A DNA stretch of 64,000 nt, taken from contig VYZB01000209.1 in the NCBI GenBank assembly GCA_013397455.1, positions 886,280-950,279 on the forward strand, written 5' to 3'. Source of the DNA: Crotophaga sulcirostris. Taxonomy: Eukaryota > Chordata > Aves > Cuculiformes > Crotophagidae. Position numbers and translations under genes: made by a program. The notes under the pieces were generated by a model that was not told where the DNA came from, did no database searches, and saw nothing but the letters and a program-made list of their open reading frames with translations. Every line of letters starts with the position of its first letter. Within the stretch, counting starts at the first letter, position 1. This document shows, one piece after another, positions 38,701-52,454 of the stretch.

Positions 38701-41700
38701 ACTGGTAAGTTCAAAGGAAGGTCATCTGTTCTACTCCTAATTATTGATCATTTCCACTGTGCCCATCTCTGTAAAAATACTGGACTACTTTATAGGAAAC
38801 TCTAGCTTACAGTAAGCACAGCCTTGGAGCTATTTGCTCTTTAAAAAGGATGGTAGGGTCTTTACACAAAATAGGTTTTTGACATTTTGGGAGCATAAGT
38901 GATGAGAAGAGGGTAACAGTGGTCAGGGGGAGGTCCCAGGATACCACCAATATCACTACAGCAGCTCAGCGATGCTTATTCTAAGAATTCTTGGTGGCTT
39001 CCTGATCTGGAGTCAAACAGTGACTGGAAGGCAAGCACTGTTTGTAATGGCTCTGACTCAGGTACCCAGAGCCACACAGGGCAGACGTGATCACCTGGGA
39101 AGGTAGACTGAAGGCTGTATGTTTACTCTGGCTTAGCAGTCCTGAGCTGGAAGTCATCTTGGTGAAGGCGAAAATATCCAGAGCCCCTGAATTTATAGGT
39201 TGGCAGCCTCTAATCTTTTTCTCCTAAATGCAGTGGAGAAACACTCTCTTGGTGGTTATTGACAGATGTTTTCCTTCAGTTTCAGGACAGATAAGATTTT
39301 TTTTTTTTGGTAACTTCAAATCATATTTCTGCAGACCACTATTTAAACATTTTACCCTTGACACAAGCTGTATATAACAGACAGGAGCAATGTTATGTTT
39401 TAGTCAGCATATTGTTTGAACATTGGATTCACTAGGTTGTACATTTCTGTATATAACTTATAATTTGCATTAGCTGTGTGACTAAATCTAATTTAATCAC
39501 CTTATCCCCTCTTGTATGACAACTTTTTGAAAGAAACAGTAAGACAAGGAACAAAGATCTCATCTCCCCAGTTTCCTTCTCAACCTTTCAGTCAGTACAA
39601 GTGATTCAAGCTAATTCGATGGCATCAGATCTACTGATTATTCTCTAATAATACACATTACACCCTTCTGTTACAGTAAGTATTTGGGTCAGCAGATGCC
39701 ACAGTGGCAGTGAGCAAAGCTTTGCCTGCAACTTTTCTAGGCTTTCCTGTAAAATTCACCAAACTTTCCTCTTTTATCCTTTTCTGTAGAGTTCCACAGG
39801 GAAGAAGCTCAGCTCTCCAATACACTGAACAACATCAACCCTCAGGCTGATTTCTCCAGCCCAACCTCCGATATATTTGAAATGAATCATGAAAGAATCA
39901 GAGACTAAACCACAGCATAGCTAATAACTCCATTACAACAGGCAAACCTCAACTGATAACTGAGGTTATTCTTCTGCCAAAGGAATAGACAGCCACTATT
40001 CACATAAAATTAGCATATGACCTGGAGAAAACTGTTTCATGAAGCATTGTGTTTCAACCTCTGGGTCATGGCTCAGGGTAAGTTCTTTAGTTGCTGTGTT
40101 TTTTGCTGCCTGCTTTTATCTGTAATGAATCTACCACACAAATCTGAAACTCAAGAATCCATTCCTATGTGTACAAGCAAACAAAATAGCGAAATAGACA
40201 TAATTAGCAACTTCCAAAGGCTGGTCTCCTTCCCAGCTGGCTGCAGGAAGCAGAGATTGCAGTACTGACAACATGGTCTTGGAAGAAAGGTCAAGTACTT
40301 CCTCACTTAAAAAGTGTAAGAAATAGCCCCAAAAGAGTTTGAAGATTGAAAGAGACTAATGCAGAAAATGTAAATCAAGCTGACTGGATTTCCAGATAGG
40401 ACATGCTCAAAGAACAAAGGCTCACTGTTGAACATTTAGTACTGCAATGACTTCAACGTGTTTTTCCTGTGGTATTACCTGACAGAGAGCATCCGAGGTG
40501 GGATCTGTCTGCGGGAAGTTAGAGCAGGGAAAGATCTGGATTGAATGTGTGTAAGAGTCGGTCCGAAGTCTTTGCGCTTCGAGGTCATGGCAAACTAATC
40601 ATCATGAGTCCACCAAGTGGACTGTGACAATGGGGCTGGAGGTTTGCATATCTATCACAGCATCGGCCATTACATGGGTGTAGTGTGTGCTATGGTGCCA
40701 GGTGATGCTGCTGAAGACAGAGGCCAAGCACAATGACAAGATGTCTCCTCTGTGGGGACATCCTTCTTAAATTACTGTGCTTGCAGCCTCCTGCTCTTTT
40801 TCCACCTTTCTTTCCTCCTTGGAACACAAAGGAGGAGGAGAGGGGAACAGCAACTGGCTGTCAACTGACTCCAGAAGGAAATTAGATGGAGAAAAGAAGA
40901 GGAAAGAAAATCCCTTCTGAGACAGTACTTTTTGATCCCCCATCTGATTAGTGCAATGGCCTAAGCAAAGCTACCACCTCCTGCTTCTCCTTCTTGCTGT
41001 CCCTCTCTGAGATCCCCTGGCAGCTCTGCTGCTACAGAGGTGCCATAGTCCAGCAGCAGCAGCCTGAAGCCAAGAGGTGAAAGAAATGACTCCCACTAGC
41101 TACAGAAGACACAGTTGTGAGAAACCCTGTGCTACTGGACAGAGAACAGCTGTGAAATGCACTGGGGACATATTTTTTCCTCTCCCCAGTGTCCCCCAAA
41201 ACTGTCCAAAAGTTTTCTGGTCGAGAACATATGCAAAGCAGACTGTGTGTAATTTATTGCGTCCAGCAACAAACAAAATATTAAGTACATTTCTAATGCT
41301 GTAAAACCTTTTAAAAGACTTTTAAACCTTTCACTGTGGGACATAATAAAACTTGTTTTGCTATTCGTTTGGAGGCCACACATAAATGAGCAGTTACAAA
41401 TTGCAAAATTGGTTTGTTTGGTCCCCACACTACAGAGATATTGTTAAAAGCTTTCTCATTTGTCAGTTATTGCACTATAATTGACAGGCGATGGGCAACA
41501 CAATTATGCGAGTCTGGAGCTTGAAGACCACATCCACGTCTTCCCATGACTTCCCAACACTGAATATTTTACTCTGTGTCCTCTACGGTTTCAGTCGCTG
41601 CATGCACTCAGGTAACATAGCAGCTACAACTTGAAATAAAAGATTTAAGGTTTGTTAAGCATAAAGGATCTTTTTCTTTCTTTATGAGGCTGTAGCTAAT

Positions 41701-43921
41701 TATACCATCTCTAACCACTGGAAGGATTCATCAGCACCAGCATATTCAGAACGACCAGCTACATTTTGTAGCTTAGTTCTTATGGGCACAGATATGCGTC
41801 CTGGAGACCAGAAGCACCATATGCTCTAGGAAGCAGGTGCTAGGACTTCTGCACTGCCTCATGTATTTCCTCAGACTATCCAGTGCACTTAATATCCAAA
41901 GCTTTTACACATACACAAGAAGTATGCTATTGTGCATATCTTGCTCCCACAATAGTTTTTCATTTAGTGATGTGTGATCTATGAAATCTAAAAATTAAAT
42001 GCAAGAGATTGTATATAAATCATTAAGAAAGTTCTTTTCAAGATTTCCAGCAGTAGTTTTTGGCATTACAAATCAGTCCCACAGGACAGTTCAAAATACA
42101 CAGAAAGATTACTACTTGCTGTTAAATATACCAGCTAGCCCGAGGCTTTTAAATCCCAACTCTGAACAAGAGTCTACGTAAAACACCAGAACCCTTGGAG
42201 AATCACCAGAAAGAACATAAGGAAGATACAATACTACTATGTGCTTTTATGGGTGATAGGAGGAACCACAGTCTGCTCTTACTAGAGTAAAGAGACTGTT
42301 CACAATCTGAATTTATACTTATTTTCCAGCAGGAATTCCTACGTGTCAAAGACTGAAGGTCCAGACTAGCTAATGTCTGGAAAGATCTCAGCTTTGAATA
42401 TAATGTGCCAGGGTGTTTCACCAGCACACAGCTCATGAAATTTAAAGAAAGAGGAGAATTCAGGGGAGCAGACAAACTGCTTGAGGAAAGAAGTCGTGGG
42501 ACTCGGTGCTGCAAGGTACTCCAGATGCTACAACTCTGATTAGTTCAGAAGCTTACTGAGGGTAGTATTTGCCAATACTTGCTCTTCAGAGTTGTGCTCT
42601 CCTTAATTTACTTTTTCCTCTTTTCCTGTACACTGCCTGTCTACGTCAAGGTAGATAAGTAGCCTTCCACACTTAGTTGCAAATGAAATAGCATTGCTAT
42701 TAAATGTTCGAAGTCACAATTCTGCTTTCATCTCTACAGATATGAGGTTGTGCTTTCCAAAGCGGGCAAAATTAGGCTTTGGTTATACCCATATAAAATG
42801 ATTGTCTTATGACTGGTGCTTTGGATTTACACTAGTGTAAGCCTAATTTAGTCCCTGAAGTTCATGTTTCAGGGGTTTCAACGAAGTAATGCTTTTATAT
42901 GTCTTAAGCTAGAACTGGAAAACACTAACAACCTTTTACCTACTTTTTCTAATATGTACATTAGTGTAGGTGTCTCTTCCTTCAGTTACTTTGTGCTTTA
43001 AATCATTGGCATTGGACTGTAGGCAACACACTCTGCAGGTAACGTCAGTCTTTGCTCTCCCTGTCAGCCTCAGTTTATCTTTTTAATGCTCTGTGGTTGT
43101 GAGCAAGGTGGGAGGCACAGGGTGGGGGTTGCTGGTGCAGGAGCACTGCTGTTTTGCCGCAATGGATAATTCCCTTCTCCTGGGCACTTTGCCCCCTTCA
43201 ATCATTGCTGACCTGGGGGAGCTGGCTATGCTTCAGCTCACCTTTGAATGAAGCTTTGGAGGAGGATCCAGACAATTCAGATGGTGTGGGATGGATGTCA
43301 GCGAGCTAGGCCCTCAGTAATTAATGGCCATAAAGATTTCTCATATTCACAATGAGCCTGGTTATGTGACTGCATCAATCCGTTCCAGGGGATGATCAGA
43401 GACAGGTGAGAGGAATAGCTCTGTGGTGTCACTCTCAAGCCTGTGCCTGGGGAAGTGTGGTAGCCAGGCTTCTTCCAGGTCTTCTCTTATTAATCATAAC
43501 ATCCCTTTCATACTCTGATAATGGGTGTGAACAGCCCCAAAATCAAGGGCCTGCAAAGGACAGAGGTCAGGTATCTTAGAGCCATACTGTCAGTTTATGC
43601 CAACTATTCCTCTCTTGTGCTGAAGAAGTAATGTCAGACTAAATAAATAATGAAAAATAGGGCAGAGTTTCAGGCAATTTTTGTGGTGATGTTTGACTAA
43701 ACTATGAATTGCCAACTCACAAAAAAACCCCTAAATACCACTGAGGGGTTTTTCAATGTACTTTAGCAGCTTAACCAAGGGATGAGGTGTACACAGTCAC
43801 TCAAATTAATTTGGAAACCAAATAACAGAACACCGGTATTTTTCAACTGGCAAATACCATTCAGTGACTACAGCAGCAAGAGCTGTGTGCAGAAGAAATA
43901 CTACCTTCGTGCAAGAAGATC
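32750..43921. other. Non-coding DNA, no supported gene
   Basis: Only short chance frames occur. The part at 40490-40600 is unusual in carrying about six CpGs within roughly 110 bases in an otherwise CpG-poor, AT-rich background, and the next 150 bases are also GC-richer. It may be a decayed repeat or a small regulatory island. A short T-run lies at 39299-39308. Confidence 0.55.
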
Positions 43922-44242
43922 TGGTCTAAAGGAGGTTGTAGTCAAGCGGGTGTTGGTCTTTTCTCACAGGTGACCAGTGACAGAACTAGAGGGCACGGAC
44001 TTAAGCTTCATCAGGGGAGGTTTAGACTTGATGTTAGGAAGAAGTTCTTCACTGAAAGGGTGATTGGCCACTGGAATGCGCTGCCCAGGGAGGTGGTGGA
44101 GTCACTGACCCTGGATGTGTTTAAGGGAAGATTGGATGAGGCACTCAGTGCCATGTTTTAGGTGATGAGATGGTGTTAGTGTTGGCTTATAGGCTGGACT
44201 TGAGGTCCCTTCCAACCTGGTTATACTGTGATACTGTGTGAC
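43922..44242 (+). mobile_element. CR1 LINE, 5'-truncated 3' end
   Basis: This is the 3' terminal part of a chicken repeat 1 (CR1) non-LTR retrotransposon. It is recognised by the AAAGGAGGTTGTAG start, the GGTGTTGGTC-type segment, the region coding the ORF2 C-terminus, and the tail GAGGTCCCTTCCAACCTGGTTA followed by short ATACTGTG-type terminal repeats. CR1 copies are usually severely 5'-truncated, insert without a clear target-site duplication, and lack a poly-A tail; this one fits. It gives the best clue that the host is a bird (or another sauropsid). Confidence 0.92.
43970..44161 (+). pseudogene. CR1 ORF2 C-terminal remnant
   Basis: A 63-codon open frame includes residues [15 protein letters not shown] and the [19 protein letters not shown] segment, the characteristic C-terminal end of the CR1 reverse-transcriptase polyprotein. 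The endonuclease and reverse-transcriptase domains are missing, so it is a dead fragment. It is not a host gene, and the ATG is incidental. Confidence 0.88.
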
Positions 44243-47200
44243 TTTGTGGGAAGAAACTTCATTCAGAATTGAAAACTTCATTCACTTAATTCATAATTCT
44301 ACCCCGCTCCTCCTTTTTCCAAACAATATTTAGATTTTTTTTAAGAAAAAAAAATAAAATGTCTCCTCATCCTTGGAAGATGCTTTATTTCTTATAAGGA
44401 TCCTTTCAAAAAATGCTTTGATTAAATGAAGAAAAAGGAAAGATGATTAGACAGCTAAATATCATCTAATAAGAAAAGTTAATAAAGAAAATCATTCTAA
44501 TATTTCCTTCTCTGATAATGGTGTCATTGTTTTGATTTTATAGGCATAAGTAAAGCATGCATTCAGTGATGCATTCCCATGACTAAATCACCTGTAAGAC
44601 TGAATTTTGCATTTGAAAGCTCTTTTACAGGTCTTTCCCAGAGCAGATGCCCCTGCTTCTTTGATGTGGTTAAGCAATTTTGCCCAATCACATAATAGAT
44701 TAAATTAGACTTAGTCTTCCTTGAACATTTTTATACTAGGTCTGTGTTATAGATGGGGCTCAGCAACATCAATTCTTATTGAAGAAGCATACTTGAAGGC
44801 ACTTAACATTTAAAGAATAAAAATGAGAACACAGACCTCTGCTTGTACAGAACAAGTATGTGCCATTGTCAGTGACCTTACCTTTTATTTCCCTGCAATC
44901 TATGAGCTGGAAAATCAAGTTGTGCTATTTTCTACTATTCCATAAACATCTTTTGAAGGTGGGAAAACAAACAAATAAACCCCAATGTAGTACCCTATTA
45001 ATGGGACAGAGGCTTTGAGTAAAAATCAGAACATTGCAAGTTCTTTTGTGTAGTCAAAACCAGACTACCCTTTCACATCACTGTTGAAGCATGAGTCAGC
45101 AGCAGGAAAAATGAACACTTAATAGTTTCTTTAATTTTTAAAATTTAAGTAATATTTAATGAAGGCATTAATCAGAAAAGAAAATATTTTGTGGATATAT
45201 GCCATGACATACAGGAGACTCAGGGAGTCCACTTGAGGGAAAAAATACCCTTGATAAGTCAGTCTGCATTTAATAACATAGCAGAGGACATAAGCATTAA
45301 ATAAGAAATAAATATAATAATCATGTCTGATTTTCTACTACCAGGCTTGTATTAAACGCCTGGTTCAAGGTGTAAATGGAAATGTTCCCTTTGATTTCAG
45401 GGAGTTTTGGCTGTGTGTTGCTTGATAACAGCTTTGCTAACAAAGTGTCCTTTGGTTACTGAATGTGACACTAATTTCTTGGTGTTTTAAAACTTTTCTA
45501 AATATACGGAGAATGTCTTAGATTTTCTTAAGAATGCAGGAAAAAAATGAGCAGCAGCTGACACTGTCTTAGCCAACAGAATTTCAAATACTTTTCTACT
45601 CATAATCCATGCTAAGATAAATGATAAATCTCCTTTCCTTCAAGTTTCTGTTTCTTTTGTTTTGCTCTGAATGAAACAGAAGAATCTTAAAGTGAAAGGT
45701 CTTTGGGCCAAAACTGTAAACCACATGAAACTCCTGTTATAACTTCAGCTTGGTTTTTTTTCTCCCTAAACTTCATCAGAATTCTGGCCAAATTGACAAT
45801 CATGATCAGAGTTTCAGATTGGTGTGAGTGAAACAAAAAACCCCCCAAAATCTGAAAAACAAGTCACTTTTGCACTGTTTTATGGACTTCTGTGGAGAAC
45901 ATTGAACACCCCTGTGTAATAGGATTAAAATAAATTTACCTTCCAGACTAAAATTTCTTCCTCTGGGTTTAATGACAGTTTTATTAACATAAGCTGATGC
46001 AGGATTAGACTGTAAATATTTAAATCCCAACACTTCCTGGAATTAATCTAAAAAAAGGAAAATTTCCAATTGTCCCTCACCTAAAATAATCTATACCACT
46101 GCTGTGCTTATATGGTTCACTCTTCTAATAGGTGATTTAGAAAATGGGATACTGAATCACTAGTTAATTTACTTTTGGCATAATTTGCCCAGAATGCTTC
46201 TGAACAATTAGCACTCTGGTCTGAAGGACAAAATTACTTTGACAAAGTTGTGCCTAGGGGCTACTCCCTGACGTGTAAAGAGCCCAAGATTTTTGGTACA
46301 TATCTGGAACTGACAGTGATTCAATACATAAGGATACCCTTTCGTAATCATTTGTGTAATAACTTCACTTTTTTTGGCATAGGAATATGTTGTCTTTTAA
46401 CCTGACTTAAGGAGCTGGCCCTAGAATTAGTCTTCATCATTTGGATAGCAAGTTGGAATCAAGATTATTTTGACAGATGGCATCTAGCCTGTCTAATATG
46501 CATTTTACCTGCTCCATAAATATAAGTTTAATACATTTTTGTTCTGCCATATGATTCTTAAAGGTACATTTTCAAAACCTGACTTGGCTGTGTGATTTAG
46601 ATGGAATTAATCTCCATTTTGTAGTACTATAAATGAGATCAGTATCACATGCATTACATCTGATGTTGGAAGATTAAAAATGGGGTGCGTGAGGGCACAG
46701 GGGGATAACTCCAGCAGATTAGTATCCCAGTTCCACTCTCGCAGTCCTGAGGTCATGGACATTACAGAGGGACACTGCGCATGGGGAAGGTGTCTTCATT
46801 ATATAAACTTTATTACATGCAATGGAGTGCTGGGCAAAGGGAACCCCGTCCCGTGTCTCATGAGGTCCTGCCACTGGGACAATATTTGAAGCAAGTTTAT
46901 TTATAGCCACAGCTGTATGAGTATCTATTAACATGCAGGCTGATATACTACAGATATTCTTCTTCATTAACACTCTTTCCTGCACCCTACCATTTGAAGG
47001 GCATATTGCTTCTTGCTTTCTGGAGAACTATTTACTTTATGTAGGGATAGTTTCTTTGAACTCTCTTATTTCCAAGGCAGATGGTGACAATTAGTCCTCT
47101 TATTATTAACACCACTTTCCTGCTTCTCCACCAAGGTTATAGACCCATTCGGAGTGCTCTAACTGAAATGGGAGTGGGGCCAGTATTGCTGGCAGGAAAA

Positions 47201-50200
47201 TGAGAGACGTGGGCTAGTGAAAGCCCAAGAACTATCCCCCCAGGCTCCCATAGCCTTGAAAAAATCAGCACTGTTTCCAACAGGAGCAGCCTCATGTCCC
47301 ACAGCTGGGACAAGTTGGCTTTAACTCCCAGCAGTTTTTCCACTGTTGAATCTGCCACTTTGTCTCATCAAGCAAAAAAAAGGCAGCCTTATCACTGCCC
47401 CTCTTCCCATTACTCTTCTGTCAATTCCTTTTCCCAGTAATTAGAAATTCTCCAATTAATGCCTTGGACATCCTCTCTGCATATGTTTTTCAAGTTATTC
47501 TGGATATAGAAACACACAAAAATTATTGCATGCCCTTCATAGTAATCTGTAGGAAATCAGAACAATACTACAAAATTTTGTAAAATACTAAATTTACTTA
47601 GGTTTTTGCAACTGTTGGAAGTGAAAAAAGGATACCATTTTTACAAAGGAAAAAACTATCAATCAACATTTTTGAGGGTTCCCAGTCAAATGGATTTTTC
47701 TCAAAATAAAAATTATGAAAAACCTATAAAAATGACAACATATAGTTGCATTTTCTCAAAAGTTAGAGAAAGAAATAGCTTTCTACTGTGTCACAGGCAC
47801 AATTTTTTCTAGCTAGTTTCAGAAAAATGAGATGACAACATTAAAAAATCAGTTAGGATTATAATTCACCATATACTAATATTTTCCCATTTTTAAACAA
47901 TTCTTTTCTTTTTTGTAATCTATCTGATATTATTTACTCCTCTTTATAAGGGGGAGATAGTACATTGTATCTTGTGAGCAAAAGGAAAACAGAACTAGAA
48001 AATCTGCTGAGAATATTTGTAGTGTGCCTTGCTTGATAAATAATAACCACTTCAGAGCTCAACACGTAAAAGCACAGGTTAATGGTCTTGCATCTAATGC
48101 ATTAGTACATTAGAAATGGCAGAGGCTCAGTTTGTTGGCACTGAAATCAGACAAGAGCCCACATACAGCACAGTACTTTGAGTAGCAATATAGGCAGCAG
48201 AAATATAGGCAGCTAAGTCCTTTAACTTTTCTACCCGAAGTATATTACAAAATGATCCCAAGCACCATACAAAACTGTCAGGAAGGCTTCTTCACAAAGC
48301 GGATTTGTGTAAACTCTCTTCAAATTAAACAAGGTTTTTTCCCAGTCCTTCTTTATTTTAATAGTCAAATTGTAAGAGGCTTGCTCTATATCTGCTCTCT
48401 CTAGTTTAACTAGGCTTTCAACTACATCTGTGTGCAGGGCTATGAATAGAAGGAAGAGGCTTACTAGAATTCACAGTCAGAGTCAGAATTTATCCCTGTG
48501 CATGACCTTACTACATAGCAGCAGCCAGCAACCACACAAGTTGGTATTTGTCAAAACTCAAAACAATGGTGACAGCACTGCCCAGAAGTGCATGCTGTTT
48601 GCTGTAGAGGGGCTGGACCATGAAGGATGTTTTGCACAAGATTTGCTTTGCCTGAATAGACAGAAATCGGTCACGCAAAGGTAAACTTGATATAAGCCAT
48701 GCCCACTCACAGAAGCAAATGATATTCGGTACTGATGGAAATGCAGCATACTTTCTATACATTCCACACACGTTTGCTACGTAAGTTAAATGTTGGAAAA
48801 GGCTCACTTGATCATATTATAAAAGAGATACATTGTTTGGGAGAAAGCCAACAACACAGGCCTGTCACGTTCAAAGATAGGTCAGGTCCTTATTAGATGT
48901 AAATCAACAAAGCATCGCTGGCTGTTGTGTATTCAAATAAATTTTCACCAGCTAAGAATACATTATTGCTCTGGTTGGATGAAACACAGAGGAAATTTAG
49001 ATATATCAAGAAGAGCTTGCATTTCTGAAGCCAAAGGTAATTTCTGTTTTAGTCCCCAATAAGAGCTATAGAGATGCCCAGGAGTCAGTACTCGACTGGA
49101 GCAGAGTATGCTAATTTGTGCAGGTGCTAAAACACAGTAGCTTGGCAGCTGTGAATGGGAAAGAGAAAAATGAGTGCTTCTCCATCTTTCAGTTGTGATT
49201 TGACATCTCCAAACGTGGGCAAAGGCTGAATCAGTTCAGAGGGTTGGTTTGACCGAACATTCAAGAAAGAATATGCTAAACATGGCAGAAACACAATGAA
49301 AACTGGCTTTCCTTGAGCGGTTTATAGGTAGACCAAAATTGTGATGGTAAAAACCTCTCTTAAAGCTATTTACTTTTTTTTTTTGCCACTGTGTTTTTAG
49401 TACCAGTTCTGGAAATGCCAAGGCAAATTTGAGCTACTATGGCAGTAGAGGTTAACCAAGCACCTGTAAACCCGCAGAAGTCAAGTCTGTTTCAATTCAG
49501 TCTCAGGTAAAGCTTCTGATTCTTTTCTTATTTGGTTCAAGCAATTTTACAAGGACTCAACAATTTGTATTTTTGCAAGGATTTAGCTGTGATCACGATG
49601 GCAACTGATGATGTAAATTCACAATTTGCCTGCTGCGTGCTGGCACCGTGTTTAAACAACCTCTTATGAATTGCACTGAGACTTACAACAGCCCAGTCCT
49701 CAAACAATCAAGTGTTTCGATCAGAGAACAATTCACTAGATTCACATTAGGCCACACACCGGACACAACAAATGTATTTGTTGCTTTGCCCTTTTTGTTT
49801 TCTTTTTGCCACTTTGCACCACAGAAGTGGACAGTTACACAGAAGTATCTACAACAGTTCCAAAAATCTAATTTCACAGTAATAATAGGCAAGTTAGATC
49901 AAATCATTCTGTGTAGCAGCTCAGTTTTCCCCCCACTTCAATACCTTGCACTTGTTAACCTGGATTTCCAGGTGCTGTTGTGTCACCTCCTCACTCAAAA
50001 CTGAGTGATGTCTTTGTCCAATACTTTGTAAGTTTTGACACATATGATTTCTGTCTTTGGAATAGAAAAGATAATAAAATTTTTGAAGTTGCTAGAGGAA
50101 AGAGCCTGAGGGAAGAGAGTTACGCAGGTGTGAGAAGAGCATAAAGTAAGCTCTGAGAAAGCATAGTTTTTAAGACACACTAAAAAATATTGACCTTAAA

Positions 50201-52235
50201 TGGAAAGTCGTACAGGTCAGGTCTTCATGGTTATCTGTGATCAAAACAAGTGTGGTTTTTGCTTCTAGTTTCAAGGTGGTTTGACTTATCATGTTTATAG
50301 AATCCCTCCTGTTTAGTAAGCCAGTAATATAAGCAACAAACTAGGGAGATATTCCTCAAGAGCTTTCAACACCTTTTTAAGATAAAGAGAGCTCTGCAGA
50401 TAACTGAAGAATCCAAGTGTCTTTCAACCATTTTTCTTCAATCTGACTGTAGATAGACAATCTGCTATTCAAAACAGAAATTAGTTCAGTTTTGGGCTCA
50501 AGTTCAGGAAATTCTTAACTTGGGCAGTAAAAAGTCCTACTGACCTAAGTCTGCATTTCCAATCAAAGCACCTTTCCGAGGAAAGCAGGTACTGCAGGTG
50601 TCATTCAGGAAGCACACCCATGCCATTTTAGACACCTGTGTTATCTCACATCATCAACGACTACAAGAGAAAAGCCAAAGCCACAACTCTTACTGATATA
50701 CCTAAATCATTAGAAAGTTGGGATAGTGAAAGCACAAAAACAATGAGTTCATAATTCCTGGGCTGCTGGTGTCTGGTAACAAGTTTTATATTCATGTTTT
50801 CTTTCCCCCCCCCAATATGCACACAATTTACTTCGGAAGTCACATGTACTGTGTGCTCTGCAACAGAGCTCAGGAGCTTCTTTTACTGTCTGAAGCTTGG
50901 ATTTGTAGTGTTAATGTATCACAGAACGCCCCCTGAGGAATAACTTTTTGCTCCATTTGTTTGTTTACTATAGCATTTCTTGGTTTAATAAATGAGGTAG
51001 CTAACATGAAAACTTTTACTTGTTCCTAAGGTTTTGTTATTGCTATTTAAAATGATTTAATTGCTTAAGAGGGCTTATTTCAAATCACTACCACACCTAT
51101 CTTTTGTTCATGTCCCTGTAACGTGTAAGAAACAACAGCAAAACTTTTTCTTGATTGCCTTCCTCTCAGTCTCATTACATTATGATTCTTTATGTTGAAT
51201 TGGATAAGTCCCTCAACTTTATAGACTATTCCAAACAACTAATATTTAAAGTACCTGCTGCAGACCAACAGCAAGCAACACCTTCTCGTAAAGGTATTTT
51301 TGGTAGGAAGAAGCATAATTTTAGTCTCATTAAAACTCAGGACTGCCAGTTTTGATATTTTCTACAGTTCATAAATAAGAGTCTTCTGCATGCTGAAAAT
51401 AAGTCAAAACTTTCTAGACGTTTTCATGCATATTAATTTATGGAGAAGTCCCTACCATCATATAATCCTAACAACCTTGTTGACTAGGTAGTTCCACCCA
51501 CAGAAGCATTTTATCTTGTCTTAATAACACTTCCTAGTAACAAAACTACAGTGGCTTTCTTGCTATCTGTTTCAACAAGTAATAGTTCTATTTTCAGTGT
51601 CCCTTAAAGGACAGTATAAAACAAGTCTTGAGCAAAGAGTTAATTTCCCACCATAGAAAGAGCTTTTAAGGCCTCTGCAAACTCATCAGCCTTTTGTTTA
51701 GTCAGTCTTGTGTAATGGTTAATGTACAGTCAGATTGGGGAAGCAGAACACCAATTTTGTATTCTTCATTCTTCCGCAGATACACTATATGACCTAGCCA
51801 AAAGAAACAGGATTTCTGAGTCTAAGTTTCTCTTTTAACAAAGCAGAAATAACCACCCATATGTAAATGTAAAGGAATACACGGGATTTTAGACAAAAAG
51901 GGTCTTACAAACCTTACACACATTTATTATTCCATAGACACTGGAATAATTTTAGTGCAAGAGTTTTAACCTTCAGTAGAGTCATTGTTTAACTTCTCAC
52001 ATTAAGTCTTTTCTGGTTGAGTACAAAACCAGTGACCTTCACTGAATTATGGGAGCTATTTGGAACATTTTATGCTGCAGTCTCTACTTCTTACTCATAC
52101 ACTTCCTGCCTGATAAAGGCAGGAGGAGAAGACTTAAATCCACTGCTGATGTGGGGAGGACAGACTATTGACTTCTGCAAAAGAAAGTCATGCCTTGTAT
52201 TATTAAAAAACAAATGCTCTTGATCTGTTCCTTGG
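44243..52235. other. Non-coding DNA, no supported gene
   Basis: No coding exon is supported on either strand. T/A-run low complexity occurs near 44335-44358, where TTTTTTTTAAGAAAAAAAA forms a fold-back. A short repeated unit (ATATAGGCAGC) lies near 48188-48215. The frames present are under 120 codons and have no known domain. Confidence 0.55.
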
Positions 52236-52243
52236 TTATACAG
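52236..52243. repeat. Target-site duplication, left copy (TTATACAG)
   Basis: TTATACAG immediately precedes the CAGGGG terminus and is repeated exactly at 52447-52454. Eight bases is the diagnostic duplication length for hAT transposons. Confidence 0.9.
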
Positions 52244-52446
52244 CAGGGGCATCAACCTCATGGCCCGCACGCCAAATCCATCTCTCTCCTTTGTTCTATC
52301 CAGCCCAGCACTTTGTTCCTACCTGGTGGCGGCGCCGAGATCCCTGTCCCCACGCTCCTGCCAGCGCTGGGCACGTGTGCCGTGTGTGCTGTATGTTACG
52401 CTGCGGGAGCAGGAGCACGGCGGGAGCCGTGAATTTGACACCCCTG
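52244..52446. mobile_element. Non-autonomous hAT transposon (MITE)
   Basis: A 203-bp GC-rich element in AT-rich surroundings. Its left end, CAGGGGCATCAACCTCA, and the complement of its right end, CAGGGGTGTCAAATTCACGG, form imperfect terminal inverted repeats of the CAGGGGTGTCAAA type seen in many vertebrate hAT/Charlie-like elements. It is flanked by a perfect 8-bp duplication. It has no transposase; open frames across it are chance. It must have been moved by a transposase encoded elsewhere. Orientation is undefined. Mutations in the left end suggest some age, although the duplication is intact. Confidence 0.88.
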
Positions 52447-52454
52447 TTATACAG
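52447..52454. repeat. Target-site duplication, right copy (TTATACAG)
   Basis: Exact match to 52236-52243, immediately after the CACCCCTG end of the element. Confidence 0.9.

Noticed and set aside
43782..43973. Open frame of 63 codons leading into the CR1 fragment
   Set aside because: Only its last third overlaps CR1 sequence; the rest is unrelated. It is an accidental frame across the insertion border.
42873..45915. CAGGGGT near 42874 and ACACCCCTG near 45907 as ends of a larger hAT element
   Set aside because: The matching ends are only seven or eight bases long, the flanks share no 8-bp duplication, and no transposase lies between.
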